A DNA stretch of 64,000 bases from contig DAOUMA010000003.1 of assembly GCA_034414555.1 (NCBI GenBank), forward strand, positions 122,329 to 186,328, in the 5' to 3' direction. Source of the DNA: CG2-30-46-19 sp034414555 (GTDB lineage Bacteria; Chloroflexota; Dehalococcoidia; GIF9; AB-539-J10). Each line of letters begins with the position of its first letter. Position 1 is the stretch's first letter. Positions 1 to 8,669 of this stretch are shown piece by piece. The position numbers and the translations under genes are program-made. The notes below the pieces were generated by a model, which had not been told where the DNA came from, ran no database searches, and saw nothing but the letters and a program-made list of their open reading frames with translations.

Positions 1-354
1 TACAGTGAAGTTCTTACTCATGGTAGCATTGGGAGTAGAAACAGTCGCCGTGTAGTTGCCCTCAGTCGTCGCGGTGTAACTAAAGTGGACGGATGTGCTT
101 GCACCACCGGCTAATGAGCTGACAGGCTGGCTATCAGTATAGCTATCGATGGTTAAGCTGACATTACAACTGCCCGTTTGTTGCCCCGCATTGGTGACCG
201 TAGTAGAGATGGTGACCGTCTCATTAACAACCGGCGTTGAGGGCGAAATAGTCACGCTGGAAAGCTCAAACTTAGCAGGCGTCTTTGCCCCACACGCTGC
301 CAGAAAGCTTACTGCCAGCAGCAGGACAAGCATCACCCCAAAAAACTTTTTCAT
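1..354 (-). CDS. Lipoprotein with CARDB/Ig-like domain, partial at window edge
   Basis: The frame is open from an ATG at 352-354 down to base 1, so the C-terminus lies outside the window. The N-terminus is MKKFFGVMLVLLLAVSFLAAC: a short basic head, a hydrophobic core and an LAAC lipobox, which marks a lipidated, surface-exposed protein. The following residues (KFELSSVTISPSTPVVNETV) are Ser/Thr/Val rich and look like a CARDB or Ig-like extracellular beta domain. A strong Shine-Dalgarno (AGGAGGTG) sits about 5 bases before the ATG and a sigma70-type promoter lies at 404-431. The gene follows gap on the same strand but has its own promoter. The exact role is unknown; ligand or cell-wall binding is inference. 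Confidence 0.75.
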   Translation of the reverse strand, partial: MKKFFGVMLVLLLAVSFLAACGAKTPAKFELSSVTISPSTPVVNETVTISTTVTNAGQQTGSCNVSLTIDSYTDSQPVSSLAGGASTSVHFSYTATTEGNYTATVSTPNATMSKNFTV

Positions 355-403
355 TTCTGCACCTCCTTTTTATTTTTATCCCCTACTATATTCTTTCTAT
401 AAC

Positions 404-431
404 ATAATAACACAAGTTGCAGTATTGTCAA
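404..431 (-). promoter_or_regulatory. Sigma70-type promoter of the lipoprotein gene
   Basis: On the minus strand TTGACA (426-431) is followed after 16 bases by TATTAT (404-409), about 50 bases upstream of the lipoprotein ATG. The -35 box is a perfect consensus. The promoter lies between the gap stop codon and the lipoprotein gene. Confidence 0.6.
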
Positions 432-455
432 TACTTTTTATAATAACCTTTAAGA

Positions 456-1469
456 TTATAACCCTTTACTGGCAATATAGCTAGCCAGATCAGCGAGACG
501 GCAGCTATAACCCCACTCATTATCATACCAGGCTAATACCTTGACAAAATTGCCATCGACGACCATAGTGTTCAGGGCATCGAAAATAGCGCTGGCGGGA
601 TTGCCCTTAAAGTCCGAGCTCACCAGAGGCTCATCACAGTATTCCACAATGCCTTTAAGTTCCCTTTCAGCAGCCTTCTTAAAGGCATCATTGACCTCTT
701 CAACAGTCGCTTCTCTATTCAAGTCAGCAACAAAGTCGACGATGGATACAGTTGCGGTAGGCACTCTTAGAGCGATGCCATGCAGCTTCCCTTTAAGCTC
801 CGGAATGACCACAGTCACCATACGAGCGGCACCGGTGGTAGTAGGTATGATATTAATCGCGGCAGCCCGGGCACGACGCAAATCGCGGTGAAACACATCC
901 AGAATTCTCTGGTCATTGGTATAGGAATGGATGGTGGTCATCAGCCCATGATTAATTCCGAATTTTTGATGCAACACCTTGATCAGCGGGGCAATGCAGT
1001 TAGTGGTGCAGGAACCGTTGGAGATGATGCGATGTTTTTCAGGGTCATATTGCCCTTCATTAACGCCGAGAACGAGGCTTATGTCCTCCCCGCGAGCTGG
1101 CGCCGAGATAATCACCTTCTTTGCCCCACCCTGGAGATGGCTTGCTGCCTTACTAGCCTCGGTGAAAAGCCCCGTTGATTCAATCACAATATCAACTCCA
1201 AAATCACGCCATGAAATTCGAGCAGGGTCCCGCTCCGCTATCACCTTTATCACCTTACCATCTACTATAATTGAATCCTCCTTAGCCTCTACCTTGCCGG
1301 GATAAATGCCATAATTGCTATCATATTTGAAAAGGTGAGCGTTAGTCTTAGCATCGGTAAGGTCATTGACTGCCACTACCTCTAATTTGCCATCACACCG
1401 CTCATTAATCGCCTTCAGAGCTAATCTTCCAATACGCCCAAAACCATTGATGCCAATTTTTGTAGTCAT
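456..1469 (-). CDS. gap: Glyceraldehyde-3-phosphate dehydrogenase, type I
   Basis: Phosphorylating GAPDH of glycolysis/gluconeogenesis, which converts glyceraldehyde-3-phosphate, NAD+ and Pi to 1,3-bisphosphoglycerate. At 337 aa it has the normal family length. The N-terminal Rossmann motif GINGFGRIGR is at residues 6-15. The catalytic cysteine is C154 in SNGSCTTNC and the activating histidine is H181 (TTIHSYTNDQ). The C-terminal WYDNEWGYS motif is present. An aspartate in VNDLTD (about residue 36) suggests NAD preference. It is the last gene of a leftward run eno - MBL protein - gap, 16 bases after the MBL gene, so it is probably co-transcribed with enolase. Confidence 0.97.
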   Translation of the reverse strand: MTTKIGINGFGRIGRLALKAINERCDGKLEVVAVNDLTDAKTNAHLFKYDSNYGIYPGKVEAKEDSIIVDGKVIKVIAERDPARISWRDFGVDIVIESTGLFTEASKAASHLQGGAKKVIISAPARGEDISLVLGVNEGQYDPEKHRIISNGSCTTNCIAPLIKVLHQKFGINHGLMTTIHSYTNDQRILDVFHRDLRRARAAAINIIPTTTGAARMVTVVIPELKGKLHGIALRVPTATVSIVDFVADLNREATVEEVNDAFKKAAERELKGIVEYCDEPLVSSDFKGNPASAIFDALNTMVVDGNFVKVLAWYDNEWGYSCRLADLASYIASKGL

Positions 1470-1485
1470 TCTTGCCCCCTTCCCA

Positions 1486-2481
1486 TTAGTCCTTAACTAA
1501 AAATAAAGAAACACCATCTCGGTCAACCTTTCCCAGCCTGTCCTGCAAGGTCAGCAACCTGATATGGGCAGCGGTTTTTCGAATCGCCATCCGCTTGTCC
1601 CAAATCGGCAGCTCTTGAAAGGCAACTCCACCAACCTCAGCTCTCCAGGAGAGCTCCGTAGCTATCTGGTAAATTGACTTTAAGTTACCATTCAAAACTC
1701 TTATGATTTCATTTTGTCTCTGCTCATAATGCTGCATTATCTCGGCTATTCTGAGCTTTAGACCATTAAACACCGAGCCATGCCCTGGAAAAACAAAACT
1801 TATGCCAAGCTCTTCCACCTTTTCTAGAGAATTCAGATAATCACCTAAAGGATTATCACCGGACTGAGGATGAAGACCTACATAAGGGAAAATATCATGC
1901 AAGACGAGGTCTCCGCAAAATAGCCAGCGTTTCGTTGGCTCTGAGAGACAGATATGTCCTGGTGAATGTCCCGGCGTATGCCACACCTTGAAATTAAATG
2001 AACCGTTGGAAATTTCATCGCCTTCATCCAGAACAACCTCAGGCGATTCAGGAGAAACAAACTCTCGCATCCACAGCGAGGCTTCCGCTAATTCAGACAA
2101 TTCCTCTTCCGGAATTCCATAGCTGGTAAGCTCTACCTTCACTTTCTGAATAAGTTCCTCAAAGTTCAGATATCGTAAATTGATAAGTCCGGCCTCAACC
2201 CGGTGCATAGCTACCTTAGCTCCACAAAGCTCTCTCAACTTACCTGCCAGACCATAGTGGTCGGGATGAATATGGGTGACCACTATTTGCTTAATATCCC
2301 TCAACTTGAGCCTCTCCCACTCCAGCTCCTTAATAAAAGCCGCGAGACCTTCAGGACTATCCCAACCAGTGTCTATCAATATATTGCCCTCATTGCCCTC
2401 AACAACATATACATCGGTATCTCCATGTATGCCTTTAGGGAAAGGAACTTTCAGTTGATGAACACCGGTAATTATTTCCAT
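1486..2481 (-). CDS. MBL-fold metallo-hydrolase
   Basis: Metallo-beta-lactamase-fold hydrolase of 331 aa. The dinuclear metal motif THIHPDH gives H70, H72, D74 and H75. Further metal ligands are seen in HTPGHSPGH and FPGHG, and GDLV carries the bridging aspartate region. A C-terminal helical part (about residues 245-331) resembles the winged-helix tail found in LACTB2-like and related thioester/ester hydrolases. The start codon overlaps the enolase stop by 10 bases, so translation is coupled to eno. The substrate is not readable from sequence. Its position between eno and gap suggests clean-up of a glycolytic side product or a thioester, but that is inference. Confidence 0.85.
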   Translation of the reverse strand: MEIITGVHQLKVPFPKGIHGDTDVYVVEGNEGNILIDTGWDSPEGLAAFIKELEWERLKLRDIKQIVVTHIHPDHYGLAGKLRELCGAKVAMHRVEAGLINLRYLNFEELIQKVKVELTSYGIPEEELSELAEASLWMREFVSPESPEVVLDEGDEISNGSFNFKVWHTPGHSPGHICLSEPTKRWLFCGDLVLHDIFPYVGLHPQSGDNPLGDYLNSLEKVEELGISFVFPGHGSVFNGLKLRIAEIMQHYEQRQNEIIRVLNGNLKSIYQIATELSWRAEVGGVAFQELPIWDKRMAIRKTAAHIRLLTLQDRLGKVDRDGVSLFLVKD

Positions 2482-3785
2482 GACCTCATCCTCTCCAGAT
2501 TATAAAAAGCTTGCTTACCAGGGTAGCGAGCGCTGCTTCCCACCTCCTCCTCTATTTTAAGGAGACGATTATATTTAGCCAATCTTTCACCGCGGCAAGG
2601 GGCACCAGACTTAATGAATCCTGCCCCGGTGGCTACCGCTAAATCAGCTATGGTAGTATCCTCGGTCTCGCCAGAGCGGTGGCTGATTACAGTTGTCCAC
2701 CCCGCTTTTTGCGCCCGTCCAATAACAGATAGAGTCTCGCTAAGCGTGCCTATCTGGTTCGGCTTAATGAGGATTGAGTTTGACGTTTTCTCAGCAATTC
2801 CCCTTTCAAGGCGTTTCATATTGGTGACATAAAGGTCATCTCCCATAATTTGAATCTCTTTACCCAGCTTAGCCATAAGCAACATCCAGCTTGCCCAATC
2901 ATCCTCCCCCAAACCGTCCTCAATGCTAATAACAGGATAATCGGATACTAACTTAGCATAATAATCTATCATCTCCACTGAAGTAAGGGTTGCTCCTTCC
3001 CGGGATAAAACATACCTGCCATCCTGGCAAAAGCTGCTTGCCGCCGGGTCGAGGGCAAGAAATAAGTCCTCCCCAGCTTTATAGCCCGCCAGCTTAATGG
3101 CAGCCAATATCAACTCCAACGCCTCCTTATTAGTGGAAAGCTGCGGAGCAAAGCCACCTTCATCGCCTATGTTGGCGTTCAAACCTTTATCTCTGAGGAC
3201 TTTACCTAAAGAATGATAAACCTCGCTGCTCATCTGAATAGCTTTGCGGAAATTGGCAGCGCCAACGGGCACAATCATAAATTCTTGAAAATCAGTGGAG
3301 TTCAACGCATGCTTGCCACCGTTCAAGATATTCAACATCGGAACAGGCAGTAAGGAGACCTTCGCGCCACCCAAATAATGGTATAACGGGAGTCCCAGAA
3401 AATTGGCGCCTGCTTTAGCCACCGCCAGAGATACCCCGAGCATAGCATTAGCCCCAAGACGAGATTTGTTGGCAGTGTCATCGAGCTCAATCATTCTCTG
3501 GTCTATAGCTGCCTGCTCTAAAGCAGGCATGCCACTTATCTCAGGAGCAATATCATTATTAACATGGTCTATTGCCTTTAAAACGCCAAGTCCGTTATAC
3601 CGGCTCTTATCGCCATCACGAAGCTCAACAGCCTCGTATTTGCCTGTGCTTGCCCCTGAAGGAACAGAAGCCACACCAACAACACCATCAATTAATGTTA
3701 CCCCTACCTCGACGGTGGGGTTACCACGAGAATCGAGAATCTCCCACGCTTTAATGCTCTCAATGCTTGACATTTGCACGCTCAT
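2472..3785 (-). CDS. eno: Enolase
   Basis: Phosphopyruvate hydratase, 2-phosphoglycerate to phosphoenolpyruvate; 437 aa, normal length. The N-terminal ILDSRGNPTVEV and SGASTGKYEAVELRD motifs are intact. The barrel contains GDEGGFAP, the metal-site IEDGLGEDDW, GDDLYVTN, the catalytic-lysine motif KPNQIGTLSE and SHRSGETEDT. The final motif reads GAPCRGERLAKYNRLL rather than the common form with RSER. It heads the eno-MBL-gap operon. The ATG at 3785 gives MSVQMSSIES; the internal M5 is a possible alternative start. Confidence 0.97.
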   Translation of the reverse strand: MSVQMSSIESIKAWEILDSRGNPTVEVGVTLIDGVVGVASVPSGASTGKYEAVELRDGDKSRYNGLGVLKAIDHVNNDIAPEISGMPALEQAAIDQRMIELDDTANKSRLGANAMLGVSLAVAKAGANFLGLPLYHYLGGAKVSLLPVPMLNILNGGKHALNSTDFQEFMIVPVGAANFRKAIQMSSEVYHSLGKVLRDKGLNANIGDEGGFAPQLSTNKEALELILAAIKLAGYKAGEDLFLALDPAASSFCQDGRYVLSREGATLTSVEMIDYYAKLVSDYPVISIEDGLGEDDWASWMLLMAKLGKEIQIMGDDLYVTNMKRLERGIAEKTSNSILIKPNQIGTLSETLSVIGRAQKAGWTTVISHRSGETEDTTIADLAVATGAGFIKSGAPCRGERLAKYNRLLKIEEEVGSSARYPGKQAFYNLERMRSWK

Positions 3786-3825
3786 GTTAAACCTGCCTCC
3801 CCTTTATCATAGCCAGCCCGATTGT

Positions 3826-3853
3826 GTCATTGCGAGCGAAGCGAAGCAATCTC
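3826..3853 (+). repeat. CATTGCGAG...GAAGCAATC palindromic repeat, copy a
   Basis: A 28-base sequence beginning GTCATTGCGAGCGAAGCGAA and ending GCAATCTC, with ATTGC...GCAAT ends forming a short palindrome. The same family recurs at 40251-40284 and 60036-60083. On the minus strand this copy encodes the last residues (EIASLRSQ) and the stop codon of the LOG-like gene. Confidence 0.75.
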
Positions 3854-4330
3854 ACCAGCCTTGCACTTCCTGGCCAGAGAAATAGCCTTGTCCACCGCCT
3901 CCATAGCATTATCAACTCTGATTATAGCATCGACTTCTTTGCCATTTCGAGACAATAACCAGGTGTTCAAGCCAATAACGGGGATACCGCTCTTCAAAGC
4001 GTAGGCAATCTCGCTGAGCGTCCCATAATTGCCACCAATGGCAATCACTGCCTGGGCTGACTTGACCACCGCTATATTCCTGCCATAGCCTACCCCGGTA
4101 GCTATGGGAATGTCCACCCATTGGTTAGCCGTGCTCGGGTCTTCTCCAGGCAAAATACCTACAGTCAAACCACCCTTCGCCTTAGCACCACGGCAAACCC
4201 CTTCCATCACACCACCCAAACCACCACATATGATTGTGACACCTTGTTGAGCTAATTGCTCACCAACGGCTTCAGCTAATTTGGCTTCCTCTGCAGAGCA
4301 GGAAGAATCACCAATAACAGCAATAATCAT
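3827..4330 (-). CDS. LOG/TIGR00725-family nucleotide-binding protein
   Basis: 167 aa protein of the DprA/LOG Rossmann superfamily (TIGR00725 type). It has an N-terminal MIIAVIGDSSCS strand-loop, GGLGGVMEGVCRGAK (about residues 37-51) and GGNYGTLSEI, the counterpart of the PGGxGTxxE motif of LOG phosphoribohydrolases. The enzymatic role in this subfamily is not established. The last eight residues and the stop codon are supplied by a palindromic repeat (3826-3853), so the native C-terminus has probably been replaced. It lies 41 bases from eno on the same strand and may be in the same transcription unit. Confidence 0.8.
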   Translation of the reverse strand: MIIAVIGDSSCSAEEAKLAEAVGEQLAQQGVTIICGGLGGVMEGVCRGAKAKGGLTVGILPGEDPSTANQWVDIPIATGVGYGRNIAVVKSAQAVIAIGGNYGTLSEIAYALKSGIPVIGLNTWLLSRNGKEVDAIIRVDNAMEAVDKAISLARKCKAGEIASLRSQ

Positions 4331-4382
4331 TTATGCCTCAAGATAATATATATTATCAGCTAAAGCTCCAAAATGAAACGGA

Positions 4383-4946
4383 CTAGTTGAACTTGGCCAT
4401 TGCTGCTTCTATCCCCTCAGCGAGGAAGCAATCAATTGCTTCAGCTACCTTAATAATGGCTAACCTGATTACCTTTTCCTCTTGCGGAGTAAAGTCACCA
4501 AGCACATAACTAACTATGGAATCCTCGTCATCCTGAGCAGGACGACCAATGCCTACCCTGATTCGAGGGAAATCCTTGTTCCCCAGAGCAGAAATGATTG
4601 ACCCCATCCCCTTATGTCCTCCCGCACTACCCTTCTGACGAATGCGAACTTTGCCCAGGGGCAAATCAAGGTCGTCATAAATCACCACAAGATTGCTCAA
4701 CGGCACATCGTATTTCTTCACCAGGCAACTCACCACTTTGCCACTGACGTTAACAAATATCTGTGGCTTGGCGAGCAATGATTCACCACCAGCCGTTTCA
4801 CCAACGCCTATCCTCGCCTGGCATTGCCTCCTATCAAAGCGGATGGAATGATGCCTGGCAAAATAATTCAGGCAGCGGAAGCCAACATTATGCCGATTAT
4901 GCGCATATAATTTGCCGGGATTGCCCAGACCAACGATGAGCTTCAT
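4383..4946 (-). CDS. pth: Peptidyl-tRNA hydrolase
   Basis: Cleaves peptidyl-tRNA released from stalled ribosomes; cytosolic. The protein is 187 aa from the ATG at 4944-4946. Motifs are LIVGLGNPGKLY at the N-terminus, the catalytic histidine in HNRHNVGF, IYDDLDLPLGKVRIR, and GHKGMGSI. The frame stays open to 5114, but the extra 56 residues are not family-like. An AAGG Shine-Dalgarno (4956-4959) lies 9 bases before the chosen ATG. A second ATG two codons upstream (4952) is possible. It is transcribed divergently from the Nudix gene, whose start is only 41 bases away. Confidence 0.93.
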   Translation of the reverse strand: MKLIVGLGNPGKLYAHNRHNVGFRCLNYFARHHSIRFDRRQCQARIGVGETAGGESLLAKPQIFVNVSGKVVSCLVKKYDVPLSNLVVIYDDLDLPLGKVRIRQKGSAGGHKGMGSIISALGNKDFPRIRVGIGRPAQDDEDSIVSYVLGDFTPQEEKVIRLAIIKVAEAIDCFLAEGIEAAMAKFN

Positions 4947-4987
4947 ACGCATATGCCTTATTTCATGATATATTATAGACTGAAAAG

Positions 4988-5491
4988 ATGAAGGAATATA
5001 ACTATTGCCCAATTTGTGCCATACCTCTTCAAATGGGAATGGTTGAAGGGAGAAAGAGGAAATACTGCCCCAAATGCAATTTCGTTGATTACAAGAATCC
5101 CTTACCAGTAGCATTGGCAGTTGCAGTGAAAGATAAGAAGGTCTTATTGATTAAAAGAGGTGTGCCACCGGTAAAAGGTATATGGGCCTCTCCTTCAGGC
5201 TTTATCGAGAGTGGAGAAACGCCGGAAGAAGGCTGCTTAAGAGAGCTAAAGGAGGAGACCGGCGTATCCGGGGAAATAGTGAAGCTAATTGGAGTACTTA
5301 GAATAGAGGACAAGGAAATCTATGGGGATATGCTGATAATAGCATACTTAGTTAAGGTAAAACATGGAGAATTAACTCCTGGAGATGAAGTAGAGGATGC
5401 CAGATTCTTTGATATCGCTGACCTGCCTGGTTACTATGCTCCCCTTCTTAAAAATATCATCCCAGAGATTCAAGGCAAGGAAATATTCTGA
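4988..5491 (+). CDS. Nudix hydrolase with N-terminal zinc ribbon
   Basis: 167 aa. Residues 7-30 form a C4 zinc ribbon (CPIC and CPKC). The Nudix box GFIESGETPEEGCLRELKEE runs from residue 71 and matches GX5EX7REUXEEXGU in full. This arrangement (zinc ribbon then Nudix) is typical of NudC-like and ADP-ribose or NADH pyrophosphatases, but the SQPWPFPxS NudC signature is absent, so the substrate is open. Its 3' end overlaps the convergent ligA by 22 bases. Confidence 0.88.
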   Translation: MKEYNYCPICAIPLQMGMVEGRKRKYCPKCNFVDYKNPLPVALAVAVKDKKVLLIKRGVPPVKGIWASPSGFIESGETPEEGCLRELKEETGVSGEIVKLIGVLRIEDKEIYGDMLIIAYLVKVKHGELTPGDEVEDARFFDIADLPGYYAPLLKNIIPEIQGKEIF

Positions 5492-7494
5492 TTTAGCAAT
5501 TCTAAAAACTCAGCTTCGCTAAGTATCTTTATCCCTAATTTCTCGGCTTTAGCCAGTTTGGAACCCGGGGCAGCGCCGACCACCACATAATTCGTCTTTT
5601 TAGTGACATCCGAGCTAGCTTTGCCCCCCAGAGCCCTTATTCGCGCCTCTGCTTCCGAACGTGCTGAAGACTCCAGCTTCCCTGTGATGACAAACTCCAA
5701 ACCAGCCAGAGGTAATTCCTCAGGCTTGGCTTCCGCAACTTTCTCCCTCTTCAGCCTTACTCCAGCTTTTCTTAATTTTTCTATAATATTTTTATTTCCT
5801 TCCTGTCTGAAGAAGGCAACGATGCTATCAGCTATCTTGGGTCCAACGGAGGGAAGGGATAGAAACTCGTCGCTGTTAGCTTTAGCCAGATCGTCTATGC
5901 TATTAAAGCGCTCTGCCAGTAGCTCAGCATATTCCTCGCCAACATGTAAAATCCCCAGTGCGAAGATAACTCGTGCTAAAGGTCTGTCCTTGCTTTCTGC
6001 GATGGAATTAAGCACATTGGAGGCACTTTTGTCGGCCATTCTTTCCAGACCGAGAAGTTGTTCCTTGGTGAGGTAGTATAAATCGGCAGCATCCTTGATC
6101 AAGCCGCCCTCGAACAAAGCCTGACACAGCTTTTCACCTACGCCATCTATATCCATTGCCCCGCGGCTGACGAAGTGTTTGATTCTCTCCAGAGCCTGGG
6201 AGGGGCAGGCGGTATTGGTGCAGCGATGCATGGCCTCGCCTTCAGGCTTTATGACCTCGCTTCCACACACAGGGCAGCGGGTGGGCATGGAGAAGATTTT
6301 CTCCTTGCCAGTGCGGCGGCTGACAATAGGCTCGACAATCTCAGGAATAACTTCACCAGCCCGCTGCACCACAACCCAGTCTCCAATCCTGATGTCCTTG
6401 CGGTGAATATCTTCTTCATTATGCAAGGCGGCTGAACTGATAACTACACCACCTACTCGGACCGGCTCTAGAATGGCGTAAGGGTTAAGGCTCCCCGTCC
6501 TCCCCACGTTTATACCAATGTCAATTAGCTTTGTGGTGCCCTGGACGGCGGGAAACTTATAAGCAATTGCCCACCTTGGCTCATGTGCCACTGCGCCCAG
6601 CTCCCTTTGAAAGGCAATAGAATTGACCTTCACCACCATGCCATCAGCCTCATAAGGCCAGCTTTCTCGACCCTCCGCCCATTTCTGATAATATTCCTCC
6701 GCCTCATCAATAGTGCGGCATAAAGCTATCTCGGGATTTACCTTGAATCCCAATGACTTAAGCCATTGCATAATCACCCAATGCGTATCAGGCACTGCTT
6801 TCCCTTCCGCAGGACCCAATCCGTAGACAAATATATCCAGGGGGCGTTTGGCGGTGATGCTGGAATCAAGCTGCCTTACCGAGCCGGCAGCAGCATTCCT
6901 GGGATTGGCAAAAAGGGGAAGGCTTTCCCTGGCTCTTTCTTCATTAAGCTTTTTGAATCCTTTTTTAGGAATATAGACCTCCCCTCTAACCTCGAACCTT
7001 GGCGGTGTCTCCTTCCCCGGCACAGAAAGTGGAATACTTCTTATCGTTCTTAAATTCTGAGTGATATTTTCCCCTCGGTAGCCATCGCCTCGAGTCGCCC
7101 CGGTGACAAACAAACCATCAACATAGGTTAACGCCACTGCCAATCCATCTATCTTGGGCTCGCAAACAAGGTCAAAATGCTGCCTACCTAAAATGTTGCT
7201 TGCCCTTCTATGCCACGCTGCCAGGTCTTCGTAGGAAAAAGCGTTAGCCAGACTAAGTAACGGCTCAGGATGTTCTACGACACCAAATTCCTCAACAGGA
7301 GGTGCGCCAATCCTTTGTGTAGGTGAATCAGGAGTGATAAGCTCAGGATGCTCAGCCTCAAGCTGCCTGAGCTCCCGCATAAGCTCGTCATATTCCTCAT
7401 CGCTAATTTCGGGACTATCGAGGACATAATAGCGGTGATTATGATAATTAATTAGCGTGCGCAGCTTTTCTATCCGCTGCTTCACTTCAACCAC
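5470..7494 (-). CDS. ligA: NAD-dependent DNA ligase
   Basis: Seals nicks in replication and repair using NAD+. The protein is 674 aa, full length. The N-terminal Ia domain (NYHNHRYYVLD) binds NMN. The adenylated lysine is K114 in CEPKIDGLAV. A C4 zinc finger is in CPVCGSEVIKPEGEAMHRC...CP. HhH repeats follow (DIDGVGEKL, LPSVGPKIADSI), and the C-terminal BRCT domain begins GLEFVITGKLESSARSEAEA. The start is GTG at 7492-7494; no in-frame ATG exists nearby. Its tail overlaps the convergent Nudix gene. Confidence 0.97.
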   Translation of the reverse strand: MVEVKQRIEKLRTLINYHNHRYYVLDSPEISDEEYDELMRELRQLEAEHPELITPDSPTQRIGAPPVEEFGVVEHPEPLLSLANAFSYEDLAAWHRRASNILGRQHFDLVCEPKIDGLAVALTYVDGLFVTGATRGDGYRGENITQNLRTIRSIPLSVPGKETPPRFEVRGEVYIPKKGFKKLNEERARESLPLFANPRNAAAGSVRQLDSSITAKRPLDIFVYGLGPAEGKAVPDTHWVIMQWLKSLGFKVNPEIALCRTIDEAEEYYQKWAEGRESWPYEADGMVVKVNSIAFQRELGAVAHEPRWAIAYKFPAVQGTTKLIDIGINVGRTGSLNPYAILEPVRVGGVVISSAALHNEEDIHRKDIRIGDWVVVQRAGEVIPEIVEPIVSRRTGKEKIFSMPTRCPVCGSEVIKPEGEAMHRCTNTACPSQALERIKHFVSRGAMDIDGVGEKLCQALFEGGLIKDAADLYYLTKEQLLGLERMADKSASNVLNSIAESKDRPLARVIFALGILHVGEEYAELLAERFNSIDDLAKANSDEFLSLPSVGPKIADSIVAFFRQEGNKNIIEKLRKAGVRLKREKVAEAKPEELPLAGLEFVITGKLESSARSEAEARIRALGGKASSDVTKKTNYVVVGAAPGSKLAKAEKLGIKILSEAEFLELLNQNISLP

Positions 7495-7520
7495 ACCCCC
7501 ATGGCACAGCCTGAGAATTA

Positions 7521-8660
7521 CTAAGAAACAAGCCCTATGGCACGAGCTACTTTTTCCCTTTGGAAACCGGTGTCGCCAAAGGCAATGCTTGCCGCTTTAG
7601 CCCTCCTGTAGTACAGCCCGGGCTTGAATTCTCTATGAGTACCGTTGCCAGCATACAATCTTACCATCAATCTGCTAAGCTCTTTATAATTCTGGTTTAC
7701 ATATGATTTAGCCATAGCAACTTCGGTGGCGCAGGGGAGACCCTCCGATTCCATCCATACTGCCTCGTAGACCAGATACTTACTGGTAGTCAGGCTGATG
7801 AACATATCAGCCATTATGTGTTGAAGTGCCTGGAACTGGCCAAGAGGCTCGTCATATTGAACTCTATCCTTTAAGTAAGCTGTAGTCATAGGAACAATTC
7901 CATCCATAGCACCAAGGGACTCGCTGGCCTTGGCAATGGCTGCTCTTTCCATAACCTTACTGACAATAGGCAATCCTTTGTCCAACTTGCCCAGCATATT
8001 TTTCTTGGGCACAGCAACATCTTTAAAGCTTACCTCACACAGCTTTTCCATGCCTATGGTGGGCATCACTTCGCAATGAATTCCTGGAGATTTGGCATCC
8101 ACTATGAACAGGGTAATGCCATCCCCGGGTGAAGCTGCTTTCCTGGTCCTGGTAACCACTATCATATAATCTGCGTTGATAGCTTGTTCTACAAAGAGCT
8201 TGGTACCACTTATTATGAAACTATCGTCCTTGGGTACTGCTTTGACAGCAATACCGGAGGCATCATGTATATCGTCAGCTTCAAGTAAAGCCAGGGTAAA
8301 AATCAATTCTCCGTTGGCTATCTTCGGTAGGAACTCCTTTTTCTGTTCTTCATTTCCAGCATCGAGAATAGGATAAGCACCTTCAAGCACAGTGCAAAAG
8401 AAAGGTCCAGGAGCGATATTCCTTCCCATTTCCTCCAGAACTATCGATAAATCCTGGAACGTCATCCCCATGCCTCCATATTCCTCAGGAATAACCAAAC
8501 CCATCCAGCCCAACTCAGCCATTCCCCTCCAGATTTCAGGGTCATGTCCCGTATCCGATTCCTCTATTTCCCTTACCTTTGCCTCGGGATATTTCTCCAC
8601 GAGGAAATCGGCTGTCGATTTCCTCAGCATTGTTTGTTCTTCCGTGAAAGTAGTATTCAT
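7521..8660 (-). CDS. Acyl-CoA dehydrogenase, second subunit of a pair
   Basis: 379 aa flavoprotein with the three-part acyl-CoA dehydrogenase fold: N-terminal helical domain with PEEYGGMGMTFQDLSIVLEE, a middle beta domain (GTKLFVEQA...ADYMIVV) and a C-terminal helical domain. It ends AFGDTGFQREKVARAIGL and lacks the YEGT-type segment that carries the catalytic glutamate of MCAD-like enzymes. It lies 9 bases after the other acyl-CoA dehydrogenase. Adjacent dissimilar ACAD pairs of this sort are known to form heteromeric enzymes with composite active sites; a joint complex is inferred here. Confidence 0.88.
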   Translation of the reverse strand: MNTTFTEEQTMLRKSTADFLVEKYPEAKVREIEESDTGHDPEIWRGMAELGWMGLVIPEEYGGMGMTFQDLSIVLEEMGRNIAPGPFFCTVLEGAYPILDAGNEEQKKEFLPKIANGELIFTLALLEADDIHDASGIAVKAVPKDDSFIISGTKLFVEQAINADYMIVVTRTRKAASPGDGITLFIVDAKSPGIHCEVMPTIGMEKLCEVSFKDVAVPKKNMLGKLDKGLPIVSKVMERAAIAKASESLGAMDGIVPMTTAYLKDRVQYDEPLGQFQALQHIMADMFISLTTSKYLVYEAVWMESEGLPCATEVAMAKSYVNQNYKELSRLMVRLYAGNGTHREFKPGLYYRRAKAASIAFGDTGFQREKVARAIGLVS

Positions 8661-8669
8661 ATTCCCTCC

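Noticed and set aside
4947..5114. An N-terminal extension of pth
   Set aside because: The extra 56 residues are not family-like and overlap the divergent Nudix gene; MKLIVGLGNPG is the normal start with a ribosome site.
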